Virus record (IMG/VR): IMGVR_UViG_3300025151_000154 | Location: 1-33,283 of that record | Length of the DNA stretch: 33,283 nt | Reading direction: 5' to 3' (one strand) | Source of the DNA: a virus | Shown: piece by piece, positions 13,856 to 20,752 of the stretch | How positions within the stretch are numbered: position 1 is the stretch's first letter | How the letters are laid out: each line of letters starts with the position of its first letter | Notes under the pieces: model-generated | The model's input: the letters and a program-made list of their open reading frames with translations, nothing else | Databases searched by the model: none | What the model was told of the DNA's origin: nothing | Position numbers and translations under genes: made by a program

Positions 13856-14667
13856 CTAATGCTTTATTAAAAACAGATTTTGTAGAAGAATCTGATTATC
13901 GATCAGAATCTAGTTATTCAGCATCTGATCTAAAACTAGAAACTAAAACTAATGGTTTTACTTTATGGGATTATAAATTTAATCCTAATACTAGAAAAAA
14001 ACCAGATACACCTGCTTTAAAAATAGGTCGAATGATTCATAAAGCAGTTTTAGAACCAGCTGAATTTACTTCTTTTTATCAAGTTATTGAAAATAAAAGA
14101 ACTAAAGAAGGTAAAGAAAAAATTCTGGAATTAGAAAAAAAAGGTATAGAAGCTATTTCTTTTGAAGAAAGAATATTAGCTAATGATATACAAGATGCAG
14201 TTGCTAATCACCCTATAGCTTCTGAATTATTTTCTAAAGGAAAACCAGAGCAAAGTTTTTGGTGGGACCATGAAGAAACAGATTTATCTCTAAAATGCAG
14301 AGCTGATTGGATTAATGGCGATACAGTTATTGATCTAAAAACTACTGCAGAAGGTGGAGCACATGAAGATGTTTTTTCTAAATCTATTGGAAATTTTTTA
14401 TATCATCTTCAAGCTGCACATTATTTAGAAGGTACTAATGTTTTAGGCTGCACTAAATTTGTATTTGTAGCTGTTGAAAAGGTTTATCCTTTCAATATTG
14501 GAGTTTATGAACTTGATTCTGAATCTATAGAAGAAGGTTTACGTTTACAGAAAGAATCTTTAAAAAGAATATCTAAATATGTAGAAACTAATAACTGGCC
14601 TTCTTATAACACTAAAGAAGAAGGAATTAAAACTATTAGCATACCTTATTGGGCATTTAAAAAATGA
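13852..14667 (+). CDS. PD-(D/E)XK exonuclease, RecE/Cas4-like
   Basis: A 271-residue nuclease. The opening YSASDLK...FTLWDYKF and the helix ALKIGRMIHKAVLEP (H63) match RecE/DUF3799-type phage exonucleases. Catalytic residues appear as E133 (KPEQSF), D152 (KCRADWI) and D161-x-K163 (VIDLKTT), followed by the Q motif HLQAAHY (Q187). It probably degrades one strand from DNA ends to make 3' overhangs for the annealing protein encoded next, to which it is coupled by a 4-base overlap. This is the usual exonuclease-annealase pair of phage recombination. Confidence 0.88.
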   Translation: MTNALLKTDFVEESDYRSESSYSASDLKLETKTNGFTLWDYKFNPNTRKKPDTPALKIGRMIHKAVLEPAEFTSFYQVIENKRTKEGKEKILELEKKGIEAISFEERILANDIQDAVANHPIASELFSKGKPEQSFWWDHEETDLSLKCRADWINGDTVIDLKTTAEGGAHEDVFSKSIGNFLYHLQAAHYLEGTNVLGCTKFVFVAVEKVYPFNIGVYELDSESIEEGLRLQKESLKRISKYVETNNWPSYNTKEEGIKTISIPYWAFKK

Positions 14668-15329
14668 CTGAAACTAATCCAAAAATAGAGACACAGTCTC
14701 CTAAAATTCGTTTTATTTTTGCTTTACAAAAAGCACAAAGTGAATTTCCTTCTTTAGTAAAATCTAAGCATGTTGATAACGGTAAATTTGGCTATGATTA
14801 TTTACCTTTAGAACAAATGCTTTCTTTAATACAACCTGTTTTACATAAAAATGGTTTTCATTTATCTCAACTTTTTGGTTACACGCCAACAAGTCAAACC
14901 CTAATAAAAACAAAATTAGTGCATATTGGTGGCCATGAAGAAGTAAGTGAATTACCTTTATTTCTTCCACCTCGTGATTTACAAAAGAAAAACGAAGCTC
15001 ATGTTTGGGGTGGTGCTGTTACCTATCAAAGAAGATACAGTATTAAATTAATTCTTGGTTTAGAAACTGATATGGACAATAACATGGAAATTGAAGAAGA
15101 AAAACCTAAGAAAAAACAATCTAATAAATCTGTTAGTCAAAAATCACCTACTTTTGCTTTAGCTAAAGATGCTATTGAAAAATGCAATGATCTTAAAAAA
15201 CTTGATTCTTATACTGATTCTTTTAACGATAGATTAAATGAAGGCAAAATAACTGTTGAAGAACACGTTAAATTACTTGATTTATTAGAAACTAAAATCG
15301 TAAATCTTACTGAAGCAATGAATAGCTAA
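14664..15329 (+). CDS. Erf-family single-strand annealing protein
   Basis: A 221-residue protein with the Erf superfamily core at about 15-140: IRFIFALQKAQSEFPSLVKSK, GKFGYDYLPLEQMLSLIQPVLHKNGF, LVHIGGHEE and WGGAVTYQRRYSIKLILGLETDMDND-like region. A lysine-rich hinge (EEEKPKKKQSNKS) leads to a small helical tail. It should bind the overhangs made by the exonuclease and anneal complementary strands for concatemer formation and repair. Its stop overlaps the next start (TAATG). Confidence 0.88.
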   Translation: MTETNPKIETQSPKIRFIFALQKAQSEFPSLVKSKHVDNGKFGYDYLPLEQMLSLIQPVLHKNGFHLSQLFGYTPTSQTLIKTKLVHIGGHEEVSELPLFLPPRDLQKKNEAHVWGGAVTYQRRYSIKLILGLETDMDNNMEIEEEKPKKKQSNKSVSQKSPTFALAKDAIEKCNDLKKLDSYTDSFNDRLNEGKITVEEHVKLLDLLETKIVNLTEAMNS

Positions 15330-15559
15330 TGGAAAAACAGTATTTAACAACTAAAGATCTTGCTTATAGATATGCTTTAAAACCTGCAACTATTAAAAGT
15401 TGGCGAGATAAAACTAAAGCAGGTAAACAAACAGGTCCGACCTGGTATACATTACCTCAAAACCGAGTGGCTTTAGGTCATTCAAGAGTTCGATATGAAC
15501 TGCACCAAGTTCTAGCTTGGGAAGAAGCTCACAACATCACACCAATTCATTCTTTTTAA
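15329..15559 (+). CDS. Small helix-turn-helix protein (MerR/excisionase-like)
   Basis: A 76-residue protein starting MEKQYLTTKDLAYRYALKPA then TIKSWRDKTKAG: a helix-turn-helix of the type in excisionases and MerR-like regulators (LTTKDLAxRY...TIxxWR). A wing-like part (GPTWYTLPQNR) and RVRYELHQVLAWEEAH follow. It binds DNA and may be a transcription regulator of the early operon. No integrase is present to support an excisionase role. Confidence 0.78.
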   Translation: MEKQYLTTKDLAYRYALKPATIKSWRDKTKAGKQTGPTWYTLPQNRVALGHSRVRYELHQVLAWEEAHNITPIHSF

Positions 15560-15563
15560 AATC

Positions 15564-15914
15564 ATGGCTTTCGAAAAAAAATTTGATCCAGCGCTTTCTC
15601 TACCTGTTAATTTTTCAGTTAGAGACAATAAATATGAAAATACTAGAGAAAAATATCCTAAGCAAATGCGTTTGTTTATTCCATTAACTTCTGTTGATGA
15701 ATTTTGTGCTCATATTAAAGCTGCAGCTGCTGATATAGATTTTCAGAAAACAGGTAAAGTTTATGATATGAGAACAGGTGAAAATGAAGAAGTTTTAGGA
15801 ATTTATCTTAATGGAAACGGTAGAAAAAATAAATTTGAAGAAGATGAAGATTCATGTTTTGGAACTATAAACCCTAGAAGAATAGAAACTACTACTGAGG
15901 AGATTCCCTTCTAA
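15564..15914 (+). CDS. Possible single-stranded DNA-binding protein
   Basis: A 116-residue protein following the recombination genes. It ends in an acidic region and the tail TTEEIPF, like the acidic D/E-x-I-P-F tip by which bacterial SSBs recruit partners. The body (MRLFIPLTSVDEFCAHIKAA, VLGIYLNGNGRKNKF, SCFGTINPRR) could form an OB-like beta barrel, but I cannot match it to a family. SSB-like is suggested by tail and context only. Its stop overlaps the next start (TAATG). Confidence 0.6.
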   Translation: MAFEKKFDPALSLPVNFSVRDNKYENTREKYPKQMRLFIPLTSVDEFCAHIKAAAADIDFQKTGKVYDMRTGENEEVLGIYLNGNGRKNKFEEDEDSCFGTINPRRIETTTEEIPF

Positions 15915-16255
15915 TGTCTAAATTTAACCCGCAAAAAAACACAACTGAATTTATTCAACATCTAGAAATGGGTGTTGAAGAAATGGGTTGGAACTTTATG
16001 GATTTTTTTCCTACTCCTGTAACTATGAGCAATGGAGAAGATGGTTATATATTTTCACAGGTTAAAGATTGTGAAAATGCAGATCATTCTGTTTGTGTTC
16101 TAAACGAAGGTATTACTTTTCCAGAACCTAATAAAACTACGATTATGTTCAGTAAAGAACAACCTCCATCAATAGTTGCTATTTTGTTTTTAACTTCAAT
16201 GATTAAAGGCGAAATAATAAATCCTCAATGTCCTAGTTGTAGTAAAAAACAATGA
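15914..16255 (+). CDS. 113-residue unknown protein
   Basis: Acidic first half (EFIQHLEMGVEEMGWNFMDFFPTPV), a hydrophobic helix near residues 85-100 (PPSIVAILFLTSMIKGEI) and a C-terminal CPSC that could be half of a metal site. Not recognised. It lies in the early operon and is coupled on both sides (TAATG and ATGA). Confidence 0.72.
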   Translation: MSKFNPQKNTTEFIQHLEMGVEEMGWNFMDFFPTPVTMSNGEDGYIFSQVKDCENADHSVCVLNEGITFPEPNKTTIMFSKEQPPSIVAILFLTSMIKGEIINPQCPSCSKKQ

Positions 16256-16455
16256 AACTAAATGAAAATCAATTTTTTTTAATAGCTGTTTCTCTTATAG
16301 AAAAAAAACAGGCTCTTTTAAAAAAAACAATGGATAAGTATTGTATTGAACTAATCAATGAAATAGACCAACTTTTAGATAAATTAGAAAAAAGTAATCC
16401 TGAATTAGAAGGAATAATTGATCTTATCTATAAAACACAAAACTATTTACTATGA
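16252..16455 (+). CDS. 67-residue helical protein, unknown
   Basis: Almost wholly helical with heptad-like leucines and isoleucines (LIEKKQALLKKTMDKYCIEL, NEIDQLLDKLEKSNPELEGI). It probably forms a short coiled coil. Function unknown. Coupled by 4-base overlaps to its neighbours on both sides. Confidence 0.7.
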   Translation: MKLNENQFFLIAVSLIEKKQALLKKTMDKYCIELINEIDQLLDKLEKSNPELEGIIDLIYKTQNYLL

Positions 16456-16598
16456 CTGAACAAGAATATGACATGGCAATGTCTCAACTAAATGATCGCT
16501 ATTTAAAAGAGTCAACTATGACTAATGAAGATTATTTACGAGATAAAAAAGCTATTGAAATTGAATACTTAAAAACTAAATTTAATTCAAATGCTTAA
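16452..16598 (+). CDS. 48-residue charged peptide, unknown
   Basis: Reads MTEQEYDMAMSQLNDRYLKE then STMTNEDYLRDKKAIEIEYLKTKFNSNA, a highly charged helical peptide with two related segments (MSQLNDRYLKE; DKKAIEIEYLK). Its start overlaps the previous stop (ATGA) and its end overlaps the next gene by eight bases, which fits the dense packing of this operon. No family is recognised. Confidence 0.6.
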   Translation: MTEQEYDMAMSQLNDRYLKESTMTNEDYLRDKKAIEIEYLKTKFNSNA

Positions 16599-17247
16599 TT
16601 CTGGCTATCCAAAATTAACTTTTAATAATAATAATGAATGTACCGTTACTACAACTGGTGATGGTACTATTCGTACTTGGACAGGCGAATATGAAGAAGA
16701 TACTAGACCAGAACATGTAAAGTTTTTTGGTATGGACGAAAAAACAATACATGAAAAATATGGAATTTGTTTTAAAGAAACTGACATATTTATAAATGGA
16801 GTAAGACAATATGAAATGTCAAGCGACTTTGAAGCTATGTTATGGCTTATAAGAAAAGGCTTTGTTAAATATGTTAGAGGTAAAGAAGTTTGGAATGAAG
16901 AAGCAATTGACGAAGGTTGGGAAAATGCCTGGACACCTCCAGAAAACTATAAAGCACCTAAAAAATCTAAAGAATTAGGTCATGTTTATTTTGTTGAAAG
17001 TCAAGGTTACTGGAAGATTGGTAGAGCTACAGCTGCAAGAATAAAAATTAGAATTAAAGAACAACAACCTGATAAAGTTTTAGCTGTTAGTCCTATTACT
17101 AGTAAATTTAAAACACTAGAAAGAAAGCTACATAAAATGTTTAAAGATAAAAGAGTTCTTAAATATGAAGTTTTTAGGAATCTTAATAAAGATGATATAA
17201 AAGTAATTATGAATGAATTAGGGAATAAAATTAACGTAGATATTTAG
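16591..17247 (+). CDS. Protein with C-terminal T5orf172 (GIY-YIG-like) domain
   Basis: A 218-residue protein. Residues about 128-205 match the T5orf172 subclass of the GIY-YIG superfamily: GHVYFVESQGYWKIGRATAARIKIRIKEQQPDKV, then KFKTLERKLHKMFKDKRV. VYF...YWKIGRA is the degenerate GIY...YIG pair. The N-terminal part (TTTGDGTIRTWTGEYEED, then WLIRKGFVKYVRGKEVW) is unrecognised and could recognise DNA or protein. Such proteins are often called phage nucleases but their activity is mostly unproven. It sits in the early region and is not inserted in another gene, so a homing role is not suggested. Confidence 0.8.
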   Translation: MLNSGYPKLTFNNNNECTVTTTGDGTIRTWTGEYEEDTRPEHVKFFGMDEKTIHEKYGICFKETDIFINGVRQYEMSSDFEAMLWLIRKGFVKYVRGKEVWNEEAIDEGWENAWTPPENYKAPKKSKELGHVYFVESQGYWKIGRATAARIKIRIKEQQPDKVLAVSPITSKFKTLERKLHKMFKDKRVLKYEVFRNLNKDDIKVIMNELGNKINVDI

Positions 17248-17251
17248 ATTT

Positions 17252-17407
17252 ATGAAAAAAACTAAATTTCCAGAAAATCCTTATATTGGTAGAATTTTTT
17301 ATGATGGTGAAAAAACCTATGAATATATAACTAATCCTTTTTATAAACAGATTCCAGGAGTAAAACCGCAACCTTGCTGGATTGATATTTCACTAGAGCT
17401 AAAATGA
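17252..17407 (+). CDS. 51-residue unknown protein
   Basis: Reads MKKTKFPENPYIGRIFYDGE then [31 protein letters not shown]. It is rich in Tyr, Pro and Phe and probably a small beta fold. Its stop overlaps the next start (ATGA at 17404). Not recognised. Confidence 0.62.
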   Translation: MKKTKFPENPYIGRIFYDGEKTYEYITNPFYKQIPGVKPQPCWIDISLELK

Positions 17408-17691
17408 CTAAAAAAGTACATTCTTCTGTAAAACTTAAAAGATTAAAAGATATAAGACGCAAAAATTTAGAAAAAAACTTTTTAGATATTCAGCTAAAAG
17501 GACAAGATCACTATGTTTTTATTAAAGAAAATGGCAAAGCGCAGGTAGTATTTGAAGAGGGTAGATGGGTTAAAGAACATATAAAAACAGCAGTAGTTAA
17601 ATTTAATTATGAAATAAGTAAAATAGAAAATTTATTAATTAGAGATTTTAGTGATAGCGAAATAGAAGAATATAATAGAAGATATACCTGA
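17404..17691 (+). CDS. 95-residue basic unknown protein
   Basis: The first 25 residues are strongly basic ([23 protein letters not shown]); the middle is beta-like ([21 protein letters not shown]) and the end acidic ([16 protein letters not shown]). It may bind nucleic acid through the N-terminus. Not recognised. Last gene before the lysine-rich microprotein set. Confidence 0.7.
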   Translation: MTKKVHSSVKLKRLKDIRRKNLEKNFLDIQLKGQDHYVFIKENGKAQVVFEEGRWVKEHIKTAVVKFNYEISKIENLLIRDFSDSEIEEYNRRYT

Positions 17692-17696
17692 AAAAA

Positions 17697-17846
17697 ATGC
17701 CATTAAAACGCGGTAAATCTCAAAAATCTATTTCAGCTAATATAAGATTGCTTAAAAAAGAGGGAAAAACTGAAAAACAGGCTATAGCAATCGCATTATC
17801 TAAAGCAGGTAAAAAGAAAACTGCTAAAAAACGTAAAAAAAGGTAA
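17697..17846 (+). CDS. 49-residue Lys-rich protein, [13 protein letters not shown] family
   Basis: Starts [20 protein letters not shown], then [20 protein letters not shown] and a poly-basic tail. The pattern MPLKxGxSxKxISxNI...GxxxKQAxAIAL-xAGK is a widespread small phage and bacterial protein type (recalled), of unknown function and often encoded near capsid genes. The basic tail suggests DNA contact. It begins the set of short basic genes upstream of the scaffold. Confidence 0.75.
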   Translation: MPLKRGKSQKSISANIRLLKKEGKTEKQAIAIALSKAGKKKTAKKRKKR

Positions 17847-17871
17847 GATTAAAACAGCTACTTAATTTGTT

Positions 17872-17940
17872 ATGCCTTCTCACTATGGTTCAATGAAGCC
17901 TAAGGGCAAAAAGAAAAAAAAGAAAGGAGGTAAGAAATAA
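17872..17940 (+). CDS. 22-residue Lys/Gly-rich peptide
   Basis: Reads MPSHYGSMKPKGKKKKKKGG then KK. Its length is minimal for a gene, but the start is plausible, the stop overlaps the next start (TAATG), and similar MPxHYGxMK peptides occur in marine phages (recalled). The codons for Lys-Gly-Gly near its end spell AAAGGAGGT, a Shine-Dalgarno for the next gene. It could be a real peptide, a leader, or both. Confidence 0.5.
   Translation: MPSHYGSMKPKGKKKKKKGGKK
17924..17930 (+). promoter_or_regulatory. Strong Shine-Dalgarno inside a peptide gene
   Basis: AAGGAGG lies nine bases before the ATG at 17940, with a T following to give near-perfect anti-Shine-Dalgarno complementarity. It supports the 17940 start. 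Most starts in the window have no such site. Confidence 0.65.
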
Positions 17941-18044
17941 TGGGTTATATATTTAAAGTTCAAGGTGAATCCAAGCCTAAAGCTGAAAACTGCGAAGTAA
18001 AGCCTAAAGCAACAAAAAAATCTAAAAAATCTAAAAGTGACTAG
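17940..18044 (+). CDS. 34-residue Lys-rich peptide
   Basis: Reads MGYIFKVQGESKPKAENCEV then KPKATKKSKKSKSD. A short strand-like start (YIFKVQG) leads to a disordered basic tail. The Shine-Dalgarno site at 17924 and the overlaps with both neighbours argue that it is translated. Not recognised. Confidence 0.58.
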   Translation: MGYIFKVQGESKPKAENCEVKPKATKKSKKSKSD

Positions 18045-18246
18045 AAAAATGAGGCGCGTGCCTAAAGATAAAAAAACAGGTTTACCTAAAAAATATCTTG
18101 CAGGCGCTAAAAATAAATCTGCAAAAGCAGCAGAAATAAAACGCACAGCAGCTGCTTATAAACGCGGAGAAAAAATAGATTTAAAAGCAATTTCTAAATT
18201 CAGAGCTTCACAAAATGCCAAAAACAAAAAGAAAAAAAAGCGCTGA
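18037..18246 (+). CDS. Small basic protein, conserved phage type
   Basis: Up to 69 residues, starting at GTG 18037 or, more likely by family pattern, at ATG 18049 (MRRVPKDKKTGLPKKYLAGA). It continues KNKSAKAAEIKRTAAAYKRG and ends in a run of lysines. The RRVPKDKKTGLPKKYL...AAEI..TA..YK pattern is familiar from marine and other phages (recalled), of unknown function and located near head genes. Highly basic, so likely to bind DNA or capsid. Overlaps the next gene by 32 bases. Confidence 0.72.
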   Translation: MTRKMRRVPKDKKTGLPKKYLAGAKNKSAKAAEIKRTAAAYKRGEKIDLKAISKFRASQNAKNKKKKKR

Positions 18247-18478
18247 TACACTAACTGCAACGCTTAGTGCTAAAGCTAAAAAATCTATCTATACTGTTGG
18301 AGATTTGCGCAAAGTTTATAAGAGAGGAACTGCTGCTTATATGAGTTCTGGTTCTAGAAATGTCACGGTTGGTGCCTGGTCTATGGGTAGAGTAAATAGT
18401 TTTATTTCGGGTGGAGGTGCTAGAAAAGCTGATATAGATATACATAATGCTCGAAAAAAATCACCTAAGAAAAAATGA
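18215..18478 (+). CDS. DUF5824-like basic protein
   Basis: An 87-residue protein. The centre reads KKSIYTVGDLRKVYKRGTAA, YMSSGSRNVTVGAWSMGRVN, SFISGGGARKADIDI, which I associate with DUF5824: a K-x-GI-x-L-x-x-VY-x-RG-x-AA...W..-x-RVNSF..GG.ARKAD signature. The C-terminus is KKSPKKK. This domain appears in many tailed phages as part of virion or head-region proteins of unknown role. Coupled by overlap to its neighbours. Confidence 0.75.
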   Translation: MPKTKRKKSADTLTATLSAKAKKSIYTVGDLRKVYKRGTAAYMSSGSRNVTVGAWSMGRVNSFISGGGARKADIDIHNARKKSPKKK

Positions 18479-18630
18479 AATTAACTACTAGACAGAAAAA
18501 TGTTTTAGAAAAACATCAAAAAACACATGGACATTCGAAAAAACACATGGAATATATGAAGCGTAAAATGCGCGAAGGTGTTAGCTTTACAGAAGCACAT
18601 AATATGGCTATGAGGAAAAAAGGAAAATGA
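18475..18630 (+). CDS. 51-residue basic His/Met-rich protein
   Basis: Reads MKLTTRQKNVLEKHQKTHGH then SKKHMEYMKRKMREGVSFTE and AHNMAMRKKGK. The LTxRQKxxLxKH...HSKKHMxxMxxxMxxGxSFxxAHxxAxxKxGK pattern is a known short phage protein type (recalled), found near capsid genes and of unknown function. Overlaps both neighbours through ATGA junctions. Confidence 0.7.
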   Translation: MKLTTRQKNVLEKHQKTHGHSKKHMEYMKRKMREGVSFTEAHNMAMRKKGK

Positions 18631-18920
18631 CTGAAAAAGAAAAAATTCAACGTAAATTAAAAAAATATGGTTTAACTGCTGTTAATAAAGCAAAAAAAAC
18701 TCCGAATCACCCTCGAAGTTCTCATGTAGTACTAGCTAAAAAAGGTTCAGAAACTAAATTAATAAGATTTGGACAGCAAGGAGTTACTGGAGCTGGTAAA
18801 AATCCAACAACAAAAAAAGATAAAGATAGAAGAAAATCTTACTATGCTAGACATAATGCACAGAACCCGAATCCTGGTATATTTTCTGCTTTATACTGGT
18901 CTCATAAGGTCAAATGGTAA
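18627..18920 (+). CDS. Basic protein, DUF6321-like
   Basis: A 97-residue protein with KLIRFGQQGVTGAGKNPTTK, DRRKSYYARHNAQNPNPG and the ending SALYWSHKVKW. The RRKSYxARHxA...SAxYWxxKVKW signature is common in tailed phages, often just before the scaffold or capsid gene (DUF6321 in my recollection). It may be an internal head protein. Last of the basic set; a 37-base AT-rich gap follows. Confidence 0.75.
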   Translation: MTEKEKIQRKLKKYGLTAVNKAKKTPNHPRSSHVVLAKKGSETKLIRFGQQGVTGAGKNPTTKKDKDRRKSYYARHNAQNPNPGIFSALYWSHKVKW

Positions 18921-18957
18921 ATTTTAGGTATATTATTAATAATTAATAAGTTTTTTT

Positions 18958-19632
18958 ATGACCGAAGAACTACAAAAACCAAATCCTTCACCTGAACAAT
19001 TTGCAGCTTTACAGGAAGAATTACAGAAATTAAAAGCTAATAATGCAAAATTATTAGATCAGAATATAAAAGCTAAAGAAGCAGGAAAAGCTATTCCTCC
19101 AGATGTTGATGTAAATGCTTTGATAGCTTATAAACAAAAAAAAGAACAGGAAGAACTGGAAGCTAAAGGTAGATATGATGAAGCTGTAGCTAAACAGGCT
19201 CAACAATTTAGAGATGCAGAAGCAGCATATAAAGAAAAAATAGAAAAATACGAAAAAAGGCAGAGAGAATTAGAAGTTGAAACGCCTGCTATAACTGCTT
19301 TAGCAGATGTAGTACATGATCCTCAGTATGCACTTTCACAAATTAATAAAGAACAATTAACAAGAGAAGCAGATGGAACTGTTGTTATTGTTGATGGATA
19401 TAATAGAACACCATTAAAAGAGTGGGCTTTAAATTTACCAAGCTGGATTCAAAAACACCCAAAACCTCAAGGCGGTGGTGCACCTTCAGCTAAAAGTACA
19501 AATACTACTGAATTTGTTTCTGGAGAAAAAAATCCTTTTGCCCCTGAAACTTTTAATTTAACTGAACAGAGTAGACTATATAGAACAGATATAAATAAAT
19601 TTAATATGTTAAAAAATGCAGTTAACGGTTAA
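18958..19632 (+). CDS. Capsid scaffolding protein (probable)
   Basis: A 224-residue protein. Residues about 10-115 are a long charged coiled coil (ALQEELQKLKANNAKLLDQN, then EELEAKGRYDEAVAKQAQQF and YEKRQRELEVE). The middle has DPQYALSQINKEQLTREADG, and a disordered Gly/Ser segment leads to FNLTEQSRLYRTDINKFNML. The charged coil and position immediately before the major capsid gene are typical of scaffolds that nucleate procapsid assembly and then leave. No protease domain is fused to it. Confidence 0.82.
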   Translation: MTEELQKPNPSPEQFAALQEELQKLKANNAKLLDQNIKAKEAGKAIPPDVDVNALIAYKQKKEQEELEAKGRYDEAVAKQAQQFRDAEAAYKEKIEKYEKRQRELEVETPAITALADVVHDPQYALSQINKEQLTREADGTVVIVDGYNRTPLKEWALNLPSWIQKHPKPQGGGAPSAKSTNTTEFVSGEKNPFAPETFNLTEQSRLYRTDINKFNMLKNAVNG

Positions 19633-19701
19633 TATAAAGTTAACTTGTTTGTATGAGCTAGGTGTTGTCACCGAAAAGTAAAAACTAATTAACATTTTTT
19701 A
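19633..19701 (+). promoter_or_regulatory. Leader before the major capsid gene
   Basis: A 69-base gap, the longest within the head genes. It has TATAAA at 19633-19638, GTTAAC at 19639-19644 repeating one at 19621-19626, and a small hairpin GGTG-TTGT-CACC. It may hold an extra late promoter or a leader that stabilises the capsid message. No clear Shine-Dalgarno precedes the ATG. Confidence 0.35.
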
Positions 19702-20739
19702 ATGGCTACATTAAGAAGTGATTTAATCATTCCAGAGGTTTTTACTCCCTACTTAATTGAAGAGACTACTGCGAGAGATTCTTTTCTTCAAAGTGGGGTT
19801 GTGACACCTTTGGCTGAATTAAATCTATCCTCCACTGCCGGGGGCGATTTCGTGAAAATCCCATTTTACAAGGCAAATTTATCAGGCGATTTTGAAGTTC
19901 TAACAGATTCAACTTCATTAACTCCAGGCAAAATTACAGCAGATTCCCAAGTGGCAGCAGTGCTCCACAGAGGGAGAGCATTCAGTTCACGTGATTTAGC
20001 TGCACTTGCAGCAGGTGGCGGACCTGACCCAATGGCTGCTATTGCACAAAAAATGGCTGCTTATGTAAATAACCAGAAACAGAAAGATTTATATTCTTGT
20101 TTAACTGGTGCATTTGGTTCTATTAATGCAAACGATAGTAATTCAGCATTATTTGCTTTAACTATCGATTCTGAATCAGGTGATACTCCAACAGTTTTAA
20201 GCCCACGCCACGTTGCAAAAGCTAAAGCACTTCTAGGAGATCAAGGAGAAAAACTTTCAGCAATTGCTATCCACTCAAATTGCTACTATGACTTGGTAGA
20301 ACGCAATGCGATAGATAGAATTTATGATAATACAGGTGCTCCTGATACAGCAGCTGCTTCAGGTAGTACTGCTAATGCGTTTCCTGGAACAACTTCAATC
20401 CCGACCTTCATGGGGCTCAGGGTAATTGTTTCGGACGATATTCCTACTACAGGATCTGGTTCCAGTACTGAGTATTCAGCGTTTTTCTTTACTCAAGGAG
20501 CTATCGTGACAGGCGAGCAGGCACCAATTAGAACTCAAACAGATAGAGATATTCTTGCTTTAGAAGAAGCAATGGCTGTGGACCTCCACTATATCTATCA
20601 CCCAGTTGGTATTAAATACGCTGTATCTACTGTGAATCCAAACAGAACTGTATTGGAAACAGTAGCATCTTGGTCGAAAGTGTATGAAACAAAAAATATC
20701 GGTATTGTGAGAGCAACTATCGTTTCAAACCAAGATTAA
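19702..20739 (+). CDS. Major capsid protein
   Basis: A 345-residue protein with the usual coat protein layout: N-terminal LRSDLIIPEVFTPYLIEETT, then GGDFVKIPFYKANLSGDFEV, a long helix near 105-125 (PMAAIAQKMAAYVNNQKQKD), SPRHVAKAKALLGDQ, AIAIHSNCYYDLVERNAIDR, and a P-domain-like stretch with GLRVIVSDDIP and EQAPIRTQTDRDILALEEAM. These are the segments of HK97-fold coat proteins encoded after a scaffold. It builds the icosahedral shell. Compared with its neighbours the gene has more G and C in third positions, suggesting selection for strong translation. Confidence 0.92.
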   Translation: MATLRSDLIIPEVFTPYLIEETTARDSFLQSGVVTPLAELNLSSTAGGDFVKIPFYKANLSGDFEVLTDSTSLTPGKITADSQVAAVLHRGRAFSSRDLAALAAGGGPDPMAAIAQKMAAYVNNQKQKDLYSCLTGAFGSINANDSNSALFALTIDSESGDTPTVLSPRHVAKAKALLGDQGEKLSAIAIHSNCYYDLVERNAIDRIYDNTGAPDTAAASGSTANAFPGTTSIPTFMGLRVIVSDDIPTTGSGSSTEYSAFFFTQGAIVTGEQAPIRTQTDRDILALEEAMAVDLHYIYHPVGIKYAVSTVNPNRTVLETVASWSKVYETKNIGIVRATIVSNQD

Positions 20740-20743
20740 GGAG
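20738..20743 (+). promoter_or_regulatory. Shine-Dalgarno of the decoration protein gene
   Basis: AAGGAG lies nine bases before ATG 20753 and overlaps the capsid stop. It is one of the few strong sites in the window and fits a need for many copies of the next product. Confidence 0.65.
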
Positions 20744-20752
20744 TAATTTATT

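Noticed and set aside
15329-15559. Excisionase call implying a temperate phage
   Set aside because: Only the fold is supported; no integrase, repressor or attachment site was recognised in the window.
16591-17247. Homing endonuclease interpretation of the GIY-YIG-like gene
   Set aside because: It is an ordinary operon member, not inside an intron or an interrupted gene, and the domain is the T5orf172 type.
17883-18146. Leftward reading frame with Phe/Leu-rich product
   Set aside because: It is the antisense of the lysine-rich genes; poly-Lys codons read backward give Phe and Leu.
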